A program made the position numbers and the translations under genes. The notes beneath the pieces are model-generated. The model did not search any database. It saw only the letters and a program-made list of their open reading frames with translations, and was not told the origin of the DNA. 64,000 nt of DNA, taken from Macrotrachela quadricornifera. Lineage: Eukaryota; Rotifera; Eurotatoria; Philodinida; Philodinidae. The stretch spans positions 977,516 through 1,041,515 of the forward strand of contig JAJEKB010020803.1 in NCBI GenBank assembly GCA_022393335.1. The letters run 5' to 3'. Below are positions 24,057-36,200 of the stretch, in pieces. Each line of letters opens with the position of its first letter. The stretch's first letter is position 1.

Positions 24057-25110
24057 GAGGTTTACATCAGTCTATATGCCTGGCTCAGTTGTTAGTATCG
24101 ATGAAAGTATGGTACCATGGCGAGGTAGACTTTCGTTCAAACAATACATCCCTGGAAAAGCACATCAATACGGCGTGAAGATATACAAGCTAGCGGCTGT
24201 CAATGGATGCACCTGGAGCTACATGATCTATACTAGTCAACAAGGTCTTATGGCAGGTCTTGGACATGTTGAATCAGTCGTGATAAATCTATTGAATGGT
24301 CTTTCGGGATGTTATCGAACCGTGGTGGCTGACAACTTCTTTACTAGTATTTCTTTAGCAAAATGTTTGTTGGAAAAGGAAACGTATCTTATCGGAACAA
24401 TGAGGAGTAATCGTGCTGGATCAGAGCATGATGTTGTTCAGAAGAAGCTCAAGCGTGGTGAAGTTTATGGGCAGCAGAACGAAATTGGTATAAAACTGAT
24501 CAAGTGGAAAGATAAAAGAGACGTTCTCATGATATCTATTAAACCATCCCATTCAGCAACTATGGTGAATACTGGAAAAATCAATAAACTGAATGAACGC
24601 ATCGTGAAGCCGCAGGTTGTTCTCGATTACATTGAAGGCAGACAAGGTACTGACCTATCAGATCAACTATCAACATACCATACATGTCTAAGACGGTCAG
24701 TAAAATGGTATAGAAAGGTGGCATTCGAGTTGATATTTGGAACTGCAGTAGTTAACAGTTATTTGATTTACAAGGAAATTTATGCATCAAGCAACATACA
24801 GATCATACAGTTCCGTGAAAGTCTGGTGCGATCTTTACTCCTTGGTATGCCCATCGAGAAGCTGAAACCTGGTCCAAGACAACAATTGGTAAGTCATTCC
24901 AAGCGCAAACTTGGTGATCACAAGCTCGAAGAAAAGAAAGGATCTGATCACGATGTCCGAAGACGTTGTGTCGATTGTTACGAGAAAAACAGGGAACAAC
25001 AATCAAGAGAAGCGTGTCATTCGACAACAAAGCAAATAAAAACTTTCTGTCCTGATTGTAACAAATTTTTTTGTCTTGATTGTTTTAAGGAGAAGCATTA
25101 TGCTATGTAA
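24057..25110 (+). CDS. piggyBac-family transposase, C-terminal part
   Basis: About 350 residues follow the gap. They carry the DDE_Tnp_1_7 (piggyBac) catalytic core: Asp in SIDESMVPWRGRLSFKQYI, Asp in VVADNFFTS, and Asp residues in GTDLSDQLSTYH. The C-terminus is a Cys-rich zinc finger, CVDCYEK.. through CPDCNKFFCLDCFKEKH, which in this family binds the transposon end. The frame is open to a TAA at 25108. The N-terminal part is in or beyond the gap; the open stretch 23555-23656 just before the gap may or may not belong. With all visible acidic residues intact, this could be a recently active copy. Confidence 0.88.
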
Positions 25111-25219
25111 TAAATGGTTTTAGAAATAGCGAAGGGGAACAAGATCGTCCATTATTTATAACGTCTCGCATAAGAATAAAAGAGGAAAAAGCGTTCTTCT
25201 ATGAACTTTCTTGCTAAAA

Positions 25220-25265
25220 TATGGTGGGGCCCACCGGTGGGCCCCATCGTGCCCAATGTGTTAAG
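25220..25265. repeat. Possible piggyBac right terminus with GGGGCCCACCGGTGGGCCCC palindrome
   Basis: 110 bp after the transposase stop is a perfect 20-bp palindrome, followed by atcgtgcccaatgtg and then TTAA. piggyBac elements insert at TTAA and often have internal palindromes near the ends. No matching left end was found, so the assignment is tentative. Confidence 0.45.
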
Positions 25266-26425
25266 CCCCCCAGCCCGGAGCAAAAAACAGCAATTTTCGT
25301 GAAAAATATCGATTTTGAGATTTATACATAGTTAGATAGCCCAGAATCTCTACTTTCGAATGCACTATGATTTATCGGCTTTCTAATGGTTTTTGAGGGT
25401 TTTTCAGCGGTTTTGCTGAGGCACCCCACATAGATTTTTTTTTGAAAATCTTAATTATTGATGTTATTTGAACTTCTCTATAGATTTCAAACAATTTGAA
25501 AATGGATGAGTTAGCAGAGTGAACATGAAAGTAAGGCAGACGGTGACGACTGAATACAAACATGTGAATCGCATTGATTTTGTACAATAAACTGAAGGAT
25601 AAGTCATTCATTTTCTTTTGCTTGTTGAGCATTAAAAAACTAAATATTTCCTGGTAATACATTGTTTAAAACGCTACATCTATATTGGGCGTATTAAATG
25701 TCAGTAGATTTGTAAATTTTTTTCGTAAAAAAGTGGTTTCTCATGGGTTTTTGGTGGTTTTTTTGGTAGTAGTGACGCTAACATATGGAAAAAAGTACGT
25801 CGTAGAAGTCTCTGTATATGCTCATTCGATTCATCATGGTCGATAACCTATGACGAACTGCTCTTAGTTTTTTTCTATACCATTTTATTAAGGAAAAAAA
25901 CACGATAATTAAAGTAAAAATTTGTTTTGCGTTTTTCTCGAAACTGTTTTTTTGTGTTTTGTCTGTCAGTGTGACAAAGATTTTCTCGCCATTTCGAATG
26001 CTGGAAAGCTCGGAAAGGTCTTAAAATGAAGCTAAAGCTCAGCGCGACAACCTAACAAAGCCGGAATTTTTGTTTTCAATTTATTTATTTACAAAAAAAT
26101 CGAGTTTTCAAAAAACTTAACCTTGGTTTTTTCCAAAAATCTTTTAAAAAAAAATTTTTTTTGTTTTGAAAAAACCGGCTTTGTTAGGTGATAGCAACAG
26201 CTCTTCTGTACATTTTGACACCACCCCGGAGTTCATATCATTAAAATTGCGCACAAAATCTTTTGCACACGGAGACCTGGTTTTTTACCCTTAATGTTAG
26301 GATAACTCCCGCAAAACTCAATATTATGGGCTCAAATTTTTACTGGAAACTATCAAAGGTCAGGTACATATCCAGTAAAAATTTCATTAAGATTCAGTGC
26401 TCAGGGAAGGAAATAGATTTTTGAT
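25266..26425. other. Intergenic with one inverted repeat
   Basis: No gene seen. cctaacaaagccgg at about 26048 and ccggctttgttagg at about 26175 are reverse complements around a T/A-rich loop, a 140-bp hairpin. Confidence 0.5.
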
Positions 26426-26429
26426 CCGA

Positions 26430-26706
26430 GGGGGCCCTTAAGCGACGTGCATTACCACTTGTGCCTGCATATTGTATTATAACATATCAAAGTCAAGGTC
26501 AAACTTTGAATAATGTTGTTATTGATTTAACACTACCAAGCAGAACTGATGATCTTGCCGCAATTTATGTGCCATTGTCACGTGTGAAACGTTTGACTGA
26601 TTTGATTATTTTAAGACATTTCGATTACAAAACTTTATTAATGAAATCAAGCAAATCGCAACTTGCTGAAATAGAAAGACTAGATAAACTATATATAGAA
26701 ACATAA
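26430..26706 (+). pseudogene. Pif1-like helicase C-terminal fragment
   Basis: The frame runs from KRRALPLVPAYCIITYQSQG through LAAIYVPLSRVKRLTDLIIL to a stop. It matches the last helicase motifs (V and VI) of Pif1/RRM3-type helicases, including those carried by Helitron transposons. Everything upstream of these motifs is missing, so it is a truncated remnant of a mobile-element helicase. Confidence 0.75.
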
Positions 26707-27494
26707 TTGCGTTTTGCTCAATGGTTCTAACCTTCTTTCTCTCTTTTACAAAATCTGCATGTAATTGTTAGTACTTATAATATTACAAACTTTTAATAAA
26801 AATGTTTTAACCCAAACAATTTTACAAAATATATTAAGTCATTTTTTTTCAATGTTACGAGTTAAGGAGAGACATTTGAATTACTTATCTGTATAAATTT
26901 GCTAGATGAATTCTTCCCACATTGGCACATGCAAAAGAGCATACTTCTGCTTCACACAGTCGAGGGCTTAATGAGTCGAACCGACGAACGTTACTTGTTA
27001 TAAGTAACTACAAAAGTGATCTTTTTGAGAGATAAACAAACACTCAACAGATATACTATACGTTGTATATATAGAAGTGTAATTTCGTCCCTCTTCAATA
27101 TATATTCATTCAGTTATGCCGTTGACCGGTAACGTGAAAAATTATCATATTTCTATTGTCTTTTTAAAACAGGGGCATACGATTTGCTTCTCTTATTCAT
27201 CGTAGAACACACATTCTAATTAGTGGCGTAACCAGGAGTGAGCTGGCTCGGACACTGTCTAGGCATCACTAGTCTTTGCTCAGGCATCGGAAGAAAAAAA
27301 CTAATAACTTCCTTCATTTACAATACTTTTGCTGCGTTGTTTCAAAAAATTGAAAACAAACATGTTTACTTTATGTTTCTATCCTTGAAGATTATCTCCT
27401 GCCAACTGCCACACATGAGTAATGAAAGAAAATAATTTAGCGTTACTTTTGTATTCTTTCGTTTTTTATAGAAATTTGGTTCAAATTGACGTTT

Positions 27495-27796
27495 GCAACA
27501 GGACAATGGCTCCAAACACACGAGTAATATTTGTCAAGAATTTATTGACGAGAATATACCACAATTATTACATTGATCATCTAACAGTTCTGATACAAAT
27601 CTCGTCGAAAGTATCTGGTTGATCGTGAAACGCAACGTAAAAAATAGAAAACCAATAAATACTGATGAGCTAGAACTATTTTTAGCTGATGAATTTAAAA
27701 ATATTGATATAAATGTTGTGAGAAATTGTCTAATATCGATGAAAAAACGATGTTTGTCTCTTATCGATAGTAAATGTGAACGAATAAAATATTGAA
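27495..27796 (+). pseudogene. Tc1/mariner transposase, C-terminal piece
   Basis: Contains QDNGSKHTS (second catalytic Asp region), SSNSSDTNLVESIW (third acidic residue region) and a tail RCLSLIDSKCERIKY, in the order typical of Tc1 DDE transposases. A TGA interrupts the expected Trp after QLLH, so it is inactive. Confidence 0.8.
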
Positions 27797-28125
27797 TCAT
27801 GATATTCGATATTATTAGTTATAGGCTGTCAATTGCTACATAAAACTTTGAGAGGATTCTTGTATGAGGAAATATTATATGACAAGATGGGCGAATCATA
27901 TTGAAAATACTTCAATATAAGATTTAGACAAGAAATTCAAAAAAAAAGACCGATGAACTCTAACATTTTTTAGATGAAAAAGTCAAAAAAATTGAAATAT
28001 CCATGACAAATATTTTTGATGTGGTGAAGAAAACGGGATATTTGTACAATATCTTTTTTATAAGTCATTCAGAAGAATATGAAGTTATATTGTTGTAAAG
28101 CACTCGTCGTAGGCTATCTATCATA

Positions 28126-28491
28126 CTATAAAGCAATTCGAAGAGCATTTGTATAGAAGAAGACATCTGTGAAAGAATGTTTCCAAGTTTTTTTATTTGC
28201 AAACAGCTGTATTTCATTGTTATATCGAATATATTGATCAATAGCTTTTCGTTCTTTCTTACTAAGGACACATGTTCGACCATTTTCACCTCGATGTTTA
28301 AGTGAACCTGTTTGTTTTAATTTGTTAATATTGTAATAGACAGTACTCAATGGAATATTTTTTTCACGATAAGTAAAAGAAGCAGATCGTATGCTATTGC
28401 TCCGGTAAAACAAAATTGAAAGATGATAACTTTTTAAGGTACTGGTCGACACCATAATTGATATATATTTATCGACAAGGAAAGACATCAC
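28126..28491 (-). pseudogene. Tc1/mariner transposase, N-terminal helix-turn-helix piece
   Basis: About 95 residues resemble the DNA-binding N-terminus: a helix-turn-helix around STVYYNINKLKQTGSLKHR, then GENGRTCVLSKKERKAIDQ. The frame then shifts; the neighbouring frame continues about 40 residues further to 28065 with a plausible second helix-turn-helix. It starts just inside the right terminal repeat, as expected for the original gene. Confidence 0.7.
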
Positions 28492-28521
28492 ACTTCTATA
28501 TATACAATGTGTAGTATATGC

Positions 28522-29347
28522 ATCGAGGGGTTAGCCCTCAAAAATTGACTTTTGTACGTACTTATAATGGTAGAGAAAAAGATGTTAAGAAAAAACCAAT
28601 TTTCCAAGTTTTTTTAAAAACAGCTGTATATCCTGCTGAGCCTCAAAAGATTAACGTGGATACAATAAATAAGGTTTATTGCGTGACAAAATGAGTTAAA
28701 ATAACGATTGATATTTATGTATGAATCACAGATAGGAATATTTCTATAACAGGACCATCACTAAAGAGTGGATGTTTGTTTCCTAGGATTCATGCGATCA
28801 AGAAAACTATGAGATATAATATACTCAAAATTGAAATTAATTTCTATGATAATTATACTAAATTTCTTCTAGAAAAGGGTCAGCGAATCTATAGGATGAG
28901 TGCTACTTGTTATAGAAATAACTATATTATTTGTTTATAATGAATAACATGTTTTCTACTAATTTATTTCTTTCATTTTTCGTATAGATTTATTCATCTT
29001 CAGATTTTATTAAATATACATATGATTATCCATACAGATACAAAATTTTCTCTCTTTCTATGCATCGATATTATCTGGTTTGGAAATATTATATGCATAA
29101 AAGACAGAATGGGCACAGATAAAATAGTTCTTAGACGATAATACATTTTACTGTGATAGAAATGATATTACTTCGGACAAAATCATAAAGATTCTTTTTC
29201 TTATTTACTTCCTTGTCATCATATCTAAGAATAATTTATGACATCAGTAACAGTCTCGACTAAGACAGAAAAGAGATGGCACATGTCTTTTCTTCTAAAA
29301 ATACTAAGAAAAGAAAGTACAGTATACTGTCTTTCTGAAAAAAAAAT
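28522..29347. other. Intergenic, 5' flank of the BTB gene
   Basis: AT-rich with no coding frame. The promoter of the BTB-domain gene should be here; no specific element is identified. Confidence 0.4.
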
Positions 29348-30208
29348 ATGCCGTTTCTTCAACGTATAGTAAGTATTTAATCATTTGGTAAGAATGTGGA
29401 TTTAAAATATGAACGTATAAATTAGTTGATATTGTTTTTTATAATATGGGTAAATTACAACAATACTTCTACAATTACTATTCAAACGAATAGAAGTCAA
29501 CCAATACATGAAGAAGATTCTGCAAGCATTGTAAAACCACAGCATCGTCTGAAATGCGATGAAGATCGAGTTTTAAGTCAAGGTGATTTGGAAGAATGTG
29601 TTAAAGATACAGATGTTATTCAACTTAATGTTGGTGGTGAAATAATGATGACCACTCGTCAAACTCTTACTCGTTGTTCAAAATCAATTCTTTCAATGAT
29701 GTTTAATGGTGATTGGGAACAGAAATTACCAATGGATAAAAATGGAAATATATATTTAGATTTTAATCCAATTCTTTTTCGCCATTTACTTGATCAGTTA
29801 CAAATGTTAGATGACAATAAAATAATTCATTTTTATCTTCCTTCTCAACCTTCACTCATTGAACCATTTAAAAAGATGCTTAAAAAATTAAATTTTAATC
29901 AATTTTTACCATTAGAAAATAAAATTATTACTTTTAATCTGGGCGGTCAAATTATGACAAATCAATATAAAACATTTAATCAAATATCAAATTCTACTTT
30001 AGATAACATTGTTTCATCTTCTAAAATAACAAAATTCGACGATACAAATAATGTATTTCTTGATTATGATTCCAATTTATTTCATTATTTAGTTAATCAA
30101 TTAAGAGAAAAATCATTTAAAAATATTTGTAATTTAGAAAAATCAACATATGAAGAGAAAATTTCTTTCAAAAGAATGATCAATGATTTCAACATCTGTC
30201 GTAAGTAA
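29348..30208 (+). CDS. BTB/KCTD-like protein with two T1-type domains
   Basis: Model: exon 1 at 29348-29368 (ATG, MPFLQRI), a 57-bp intron 29369-29425 (gtaagt..aaattag), then a long exon. The frame has no usable ATG without this first exon. The N-terminus becomes a hydrophobic stretch (ILILFFIIWV), a possible signal or anchor. The first domain, VIQLNVGGEIMMTTRQTL..FNPILFRHLLDQL, is a clear potassium-channel tetramerisation (BTB_2) fold as in KCTD proteins, which oligomerise and often recruit cullin 3. A second, weaker copy follows, ITFNLGGQIMTNQYKTF..DSNLFHYLVNQL. The frame ends at TAA 30206-30208, but a consensus donor gtaagt at 30201 would splice in phase 1, possibly to the EGF exons at 33244. 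A hydrophobic leader on a normally cytosolic domain is odd. Confidence 0.65.
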
Positions 30209-30559
30209 AATAAGATTTATTTTTGTTTTCGATATTACTAAATTATTGTACATAACTATTATCAATCATAAATGGGAAGTAGCAAAATGTCGAAAATTGA
30301 AAAACATAAAATAGAATTATTTTTCAATTTATATGCTACTTATTTAATTATATTTTAATATACGTATTTGGAAAAAGAGCATAAATAGATACGAAGAAAA
30401 TTTATCTCAATCATTTCTTTCTCTTGTGTACTAGTATATCACACGTTAAAGTTATTTTGATTTCGTGTCGTTAAATACTGATAACTGATGATGATATTCG
30501 GACAATTGAATTATTCCATTGTCGTAACGTTTTCGTAAGTAATTGAGTTTATTTTGCAT

Positions 30560-30738
30560 TACACACGTTTTCTGTGAATTGTTTTTTCAACTTGCCGGAA
30601 TTAGTCTGTATAAATAGTTGCTGAAAATGAACTTCTTCATCTTCCAGTAAGTTTATGAATGCCCACACATTTGGATGTTTCTTTTCGGCCCTCTTGTTGA
30701 ATCGGGAGCGCCAAGCTATAACGAGACAAAGAAATTTA
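30560..30738 (-). pseudogene. MULE-type transposase C-terminal fragment
   Basis: On the minus strand, AWRSRFNKRAEKKHPNVWAF followed by INLLEDEEVHFQQLF resembles the C-terminal tail of Mutator-like transposases found beside FLYWCH zinc fingers. It stops being coding exactly where a Helitron-like 5' end begins (30739). Confidence 0.6.
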
Positions 30739-31620
30739 TCTATATATATAAAGAAGAATGTCTGTCTGTTTGTATGTTTGTTTGTTCGCTATGCATTCAC
30801 TCCCTGTAAAAGCTACGACCACCAAACTTTCCATGGTGCCACCCCAGGCCCAGAGGAAGGTCATAGCGGAGTCACTCACCGAAGGTGGGTGTGTGGGTGA
30901 AATCTCACTCAGATAGTATTGTGGTAACTAACACTACCAAACTTTCCGCGGTGGTTTTCTGAGTCCAGTGGTGGTTTTATAGAGTGCTGTTACCATTATT
31001 AGGAGTAGTATGATAGTGTTTCGATGAAAGTTCACCCAAATTATATGGCAATGAAATTTGCACGAATTTTTCAGAAATTTAGCGAATTTTGTTATGATTC
31101 TAAGACGAATCATTTTGTATCAATGGTTCTTTGGTTTCAATGTGTAATTGGAATGCTTCTAATAGGTTATAAGAGAAAGAAAATGTATACAAGTGTTTCC
31201 TTGATTCACAACTATGGTGTATCCATTAGTTTTCTATGACGCACAGAAACAACGTATTTGTTGTTTTTCTTGATTCACAACGATGACGTATCTATATATT
31301 TAAAGAAGAAGGTGTATCTGTTCGCTATGGATTCAGTCCGTGTGATAGCTAGCGTCACAAAATTTTCGACACTATTTTCTAAGCTTTTGAGGAAAGTCAT
31401 CTTGAGGTTGGAACCACGAAACGGGGTGCGTAGAAGAGGCGGGGTGAAATTTCATCGCGATCAATACAGATCGAGATTCTGATGAGTCTGTTCGCTATGT
31501 ATTTAGTCATCGTGAGAGATAGGGGTAACGTAACTATCTGCATCAGTTCCTTGAGTGCGCTAATGAAAGTTGGCAGAGTGATTGGGAGTGAGAAAGGAAG
31601 GCGTGCGTGAAACTCCATCC
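30739..31620 (+). mobile_element. Helitron-like 5' ends
   Basis: tctatatatataaagaagaa then tgtctgtctgtttg at 30739-30775 is typical of Helitron 5' termini, with the usual A before the TC. A related start, ctatatatttaaagaagaag, lies near 31290. Both are followed by gttcgctatg-type sequence and then non-coding DNA. The 3' hairpin and CTRR end could not be placed, so the right boundary is approximate. Confidence 0.45.
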
Positions 31621-32578
31621 AATTCGTAAGAGACTGTGATTTTATTCACTTTCTAATCAAATGGCGTAGTTCAATGCAAATTTGAGAGTGATCGTGTCCA
31701 AAGTGGATGCGAGTGAGGGTGTCAGCTTGAACTCGATGAGAAGAGTCCCACTGAAGTTGCATTATGCACGGCGGAAAAAGTTCTGTGAAACATACCCCAC
31801 GCACGGCGGGAAAGCTCTGTGAAAGATAACATTCCTACCTAGACAGACCTTAAAAAATGATAATAATCACTCGTAGATAGATTGTTAACCTCAAATCAAG
31901 TAGTTCGTACAACTGAATAGTTCGAACAGATCAGTTTTTGCTGAAAGAACGGTTCGACTAGTTTTTTTGGTAGAATTTGCTCTGTTTAACCAGCTCTTTC
32001 ACTCATTTAATCTTGTAACATTTGATATATAAATAAGTTTAATGTTAAAAATAAGATATATTTATTATATGAAATATTACAAAGGACGTATAGTCCAATA
32101 TGATTTTTGATTTAATAAATTTAACTCAAGATAATTTTAATTATTGACAATTTAAATATGCATAAATCAAATTGAAAGTATATATAGATGTGGTAAAATC
32201 TTGTCGCCAATTCTTCGTTTCGCTAACAGTAACTTCGCCAATTATACTGAGTTGCGTTGTAATCCAACTACCGTGCTTGATGTTTCTACTAACAAAAATG
32301 AATTTAATCAGTTGTACATTGGTGAAAAAGAAAAGATGAATAATGTTACAACTTCTACTTGGGCGCAATATGTGCTTTGCGTTATCTGTGGGTGTATAGA
32401 ATTAACTGGGAAAGAACACTCTATCCTGAGGTCTTTTGAACATTACATATATGCAGCAGTTGACAGTATGCGATTGCTCACATTATTATTAAAGAGAAAT
32501 CTTTGTTATTGAGTTCATCTATGCTTATGTATTTGTGGATTACCTGATATTTCATTCAGTACATCTAAAACTGTCCTG

Positions 32579-32758
32579 ATGGTGGAAACTAGATCAAAGT
32601 ATCGTTTACTTCAACATAACGCCACAGGAACACCGACGAAAGAACTAACAGATCTACTATCATCAACTTCAAAAGAGAAAAAGTCAAGAGGAAAAAGGGC
32701 ATGCACACCCTCGCCTTCAAGTGTAATTGGCAAAATACGTGACGAAATTCATCAATAG
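32579..32758 (+). CDS. Small unidentified ORF, 59 residues
   Basis: Starts MVETRSKYRLLQHNATGTPT and ends IGKIRDEIHQ; Lys/Ser-rich in the middle. It looks more protein-like than its AT-rich surroundings. It lies between the BTB and EGF exons, probably within transposon-derived DNA. I do not recognise it. Confidence 0.25.
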   Translation: MVETRSKYRLLQHNATGTPTKELTDLLSSTSKEKKSRGKRACTPSPSSVIGKIRDEIHQ

Positions 32759-33243
32759 GCGAATCTGTAAGTCAAAAAAATTCATTTTATTGGCGAAATG
32801 TGCGATTGGTGACATTACAGAGACTTATATAAATTACAATTCTTACCTTTAATAGGGGTATCAAACAGTTTTCTCGAGATTTGATCAGATTTTACTGACC
32901 ATCAGTTCGACATCCTATCACGCAGATTTTCTCAACAGTTATATTTCTGTTAGAAAAGAATCGTAATGAGAATAAAATAAGATGAATCAGAATTGAAACT
33001 AATAAATCTTGCAAGCTTTTGATCAGAATCTTGTTAGAATATTTACTCATTGTTATTGTGTGCAATAATAAAATATTTTGAATCCTCACAAAATAATGCA
33101 TATATAATCCATATCTTAATGAAAAAAAATATAAGGACTCTGTTAAGATCTTTCTTTGAACATTGGTATTTATAACCTATTCAGAATCTTATTAAGCCAG
33201 TTCTATAATATTTATAAACATTATTAATTTATTGTTGTTTTAG

Positions 33244-36200
33244 CTGTTTGTCAACCAATTTGCGAAAACGATGGCTTATGCCTTGCAGGAAACCAATGTG
33301 AATGCTCAAAAGAATTTACTGGATATCGTTGTGAAACACGTACGTATTCATGTTGGCTTGTTGAAAATTCATGAGTAATATTCTCATTTGTGTTTCACCA
33401 GTTTTTCTATTCCTTTACGTAGTTCTGTAATATTTAGGAATATTATTAATTTAGTTTTGCTTTAGCTGTGTGTCAACCAATATGTCAAAATCATGGTATA
33501 TGCCGTGCAGAAAACCAATGTGAATGCCCAAAAGAATTTGCTGGATACCGTTGTCAAAGAAGTTTGAATGGTATTATAGAAATAAATACTTTAGAAGAGT
33601 TCTAGTGCTATATTTTCCGTTTCATATACATTGTTTATTCTATCAAAGACAGAGATATAGGAAACATTCATTGTGAACTTGCTATGATAAAAGCTTGAGA
33701 AAATTTGGGATGATTGTTTATTACATAACAGATGTAGTTATTAAAATAAATCCACGTAAAGAATAAAGGTAATAAAAATAGACTTGTAAACTACTATTGT
33801 AAGAACCTTTTGGCTATTCTACGTATATATGCAAGGTAAACTTGAAATAAGGAAACAAAGTGAAAAAACACAGGAATTTTCTGTTTCTCCCTTTTACATA
33901 GTTAGTTAAGTCACATTTTTCCACCACATACATTAAGTGATACGGATAAAAGATAGAGCATATGGTCAATATTCCAGTGTAACAATTTGTTCACAAGTTT
34001 TTGAATACGGAATAGTAAAACGTAAAACAAATGGTCTAACTATAAGACGTTTCCAGATGTCCGAATGCTTTCAAGTCGGAACTTAGTGTATCTTGTGGAC
34101 CTTAGGAGTCCAGTTTTGTAGCAAGATCATATTTTCGAATTTCTATCTGAAGCGTTGATCAAATAATGATATCGATTAGATTAGGTTGAAATACAAATTG
34201 CAAAACTTTTTAACGGAGTTCCATCACGATGTGAAGCTTTCAAAATTTACACGTTTGAAAATTCTAAAAGCTGTGATGCAAGTTAGTTTAATTAAGATCT
34301 TTATTTGAACAAAGTTTTAGGTCAAAATTCGAAAATCTACTGTTACTGTAAAACTATGGGTCTACAATAAAACTCACCAAATTTTCGATCTTCTCATATA
34401 CTAGTCATAAGTACGAACATTTTTTAGTATCGATACAGTTCATTGAGTGCGACAAGATGTGTTCAGTATTTTCTAAAACACTCAGAGAAATATGAAACCT
34501 TATTATAAGTCCTTATAATAAGGTTTCAGAAGTGTTTTTGATAGTATTTGGATTTTCTAAGAAACACAAACTTACCAAAGTATGAAGAACTAAAAACCAG
34601 AGATGTCCATTGGGGCACTCATGTGGGTGGGACCCACGGAAAACCCATGGGGTAAAAAATCTTTTAACCCCATGGTCTAAATGAACTTTCATCATTTATG
34701 AAATTGTTTGAAAAAAAATAGGCGAGGAGATTCAAAATTATGGGTGAATCCATGAAGATCCTACCATTTTTTGAAAAAATTTTTCTTTCGGTTTCTTTTT
34801 TGTCCAAAATGCCAGTATGGTGTAGAAAACACTTGATGAAAAAACAATTAGACCCTTTTTGTTGAAGATTTCGAGTTCTCGATGATTTTCTCGGAACTCT
34901 TTAGGTATATTTCCAAAGATAGAGAAAATGTCAAGAAAAAGCCTAGAAATTTTTCAAAAGTTACTTTTTCAAGTTTTGCTGGTTCTGGACGTATGAACGA
35001 CAACTATAAACACTTTTGCCGGAAAAGAAATCATACCATTTCTATTGAAAATCCTCAGTTCTGAGACATTTTCTGTGGATACAATGGTGATAGTAGTTCA
35101 CTAGCATAAATGACGACTAATTAATTCGAAGGATATTCTTCTTTCTCAAAGAATGCAGCGACTGTATATAACAGTATGCTCTCAGGACAGTGTCGAGCTG
35201 ATGACTTTGCCCAAACAACTAGGAGAAATTTCGATAGTTCGTCGTGCACAAGTCACATTGCAGGATCAATAAATACAATTTAAAAAAAAAGAAATAAGGA
35301 GAAGTACCAATGAGCAACTGATCCTTTCCAATATTCGGTGATTCATCTCGTAATCTTATTCATTTGAAATCACAATGTTTGTACAGAAGGCTTCACCTCT
35401 CAAGTTGTCCTTATAGCGAGATCGAAAATTTATCAATTCATTGTGTTGCTTCCTCTGATCCTGAAATGTGATTTCTGCGCGACGACCTATTGAAATTTCT
35501 CCTAGTTGTTGGGACAAAGTTATTAGCTCGACACTGTCCTGAGAGCATACTGTTATATACAGTCGCTGCATTCTTTGAAAAAGAAGAATATCCTTCAAAT
35601 TAATTAGTCGTCATTTATGCTAGTGAACTACTATCACCATTGTATTCAGAGAAAATGTCCCAGAACTGAGGACTTTCAATAGAAAGGGTATGATTCATTT
35701 TCCGGTAAAAGTGTTTCTACAGGTCGCAAAAAAAATTTTCCAGCACTTTATGTTTAAGCCAACTTTGACTTTGAATGTATAGTTAGTATTGCTATAGATC
35801 AAGCTTTGATACCTAACGAAGAAAATCAATAATTGTCTTTTGATTCTAAAAAATCACGATCACATATAAAATCTCTAGAGAAAAAAAGTTCTGGGACAAT
35901 TTTTGTTCTCTTCATTTGTCAAGTTTTGTTCATATGAAAATGATACCATTGAAAAGATCAGAAAAAACTGAGATTAAATAATATATTTTCCTTGTCAAGA
36001 TGATGAAAAGGGATGCTTTCGAAATGACGACTTTTCGCTGAATAATGCTAATAATCATCAAAAAAGCATTTAGAGACTAATAAAAACGAGGAGATATTGT
36101 GTTTTTTCTTAGTTCATTTTGAAGAACAGAAAAAGCTGAGCAAAATAAGATATATAATTTGCCGATATTTTACTCATTTTTACGTGAAAAAAGGTGATAA

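Larger units (their letters stand above)
27054..28516. mobile_element. Tc1/mariner element with rearranged interior
   Basis: Terminal inverted repeats of 28 bp, 27054-27081 and 28489-28516, match at 25 positions (core ttgtatatatagaagtgt). Both are flanked by TA (27052-27053 and 28517-28518), the Tc1/mariner target. Its 1463 bp is a normal size for the superfamily. The N-terminal transposase part is on the minus strand near the right end, while a C-terminal part is on the plus strand in the left half. The two pieces therefore face each other and cannot make one protein. Confidence 0.8.

Noticed and set aside
35356..35598. 80-residue minus-strand frame
   Set aside because: Its partner appears mirrored at about 35150-35270; produced by the palindrome.
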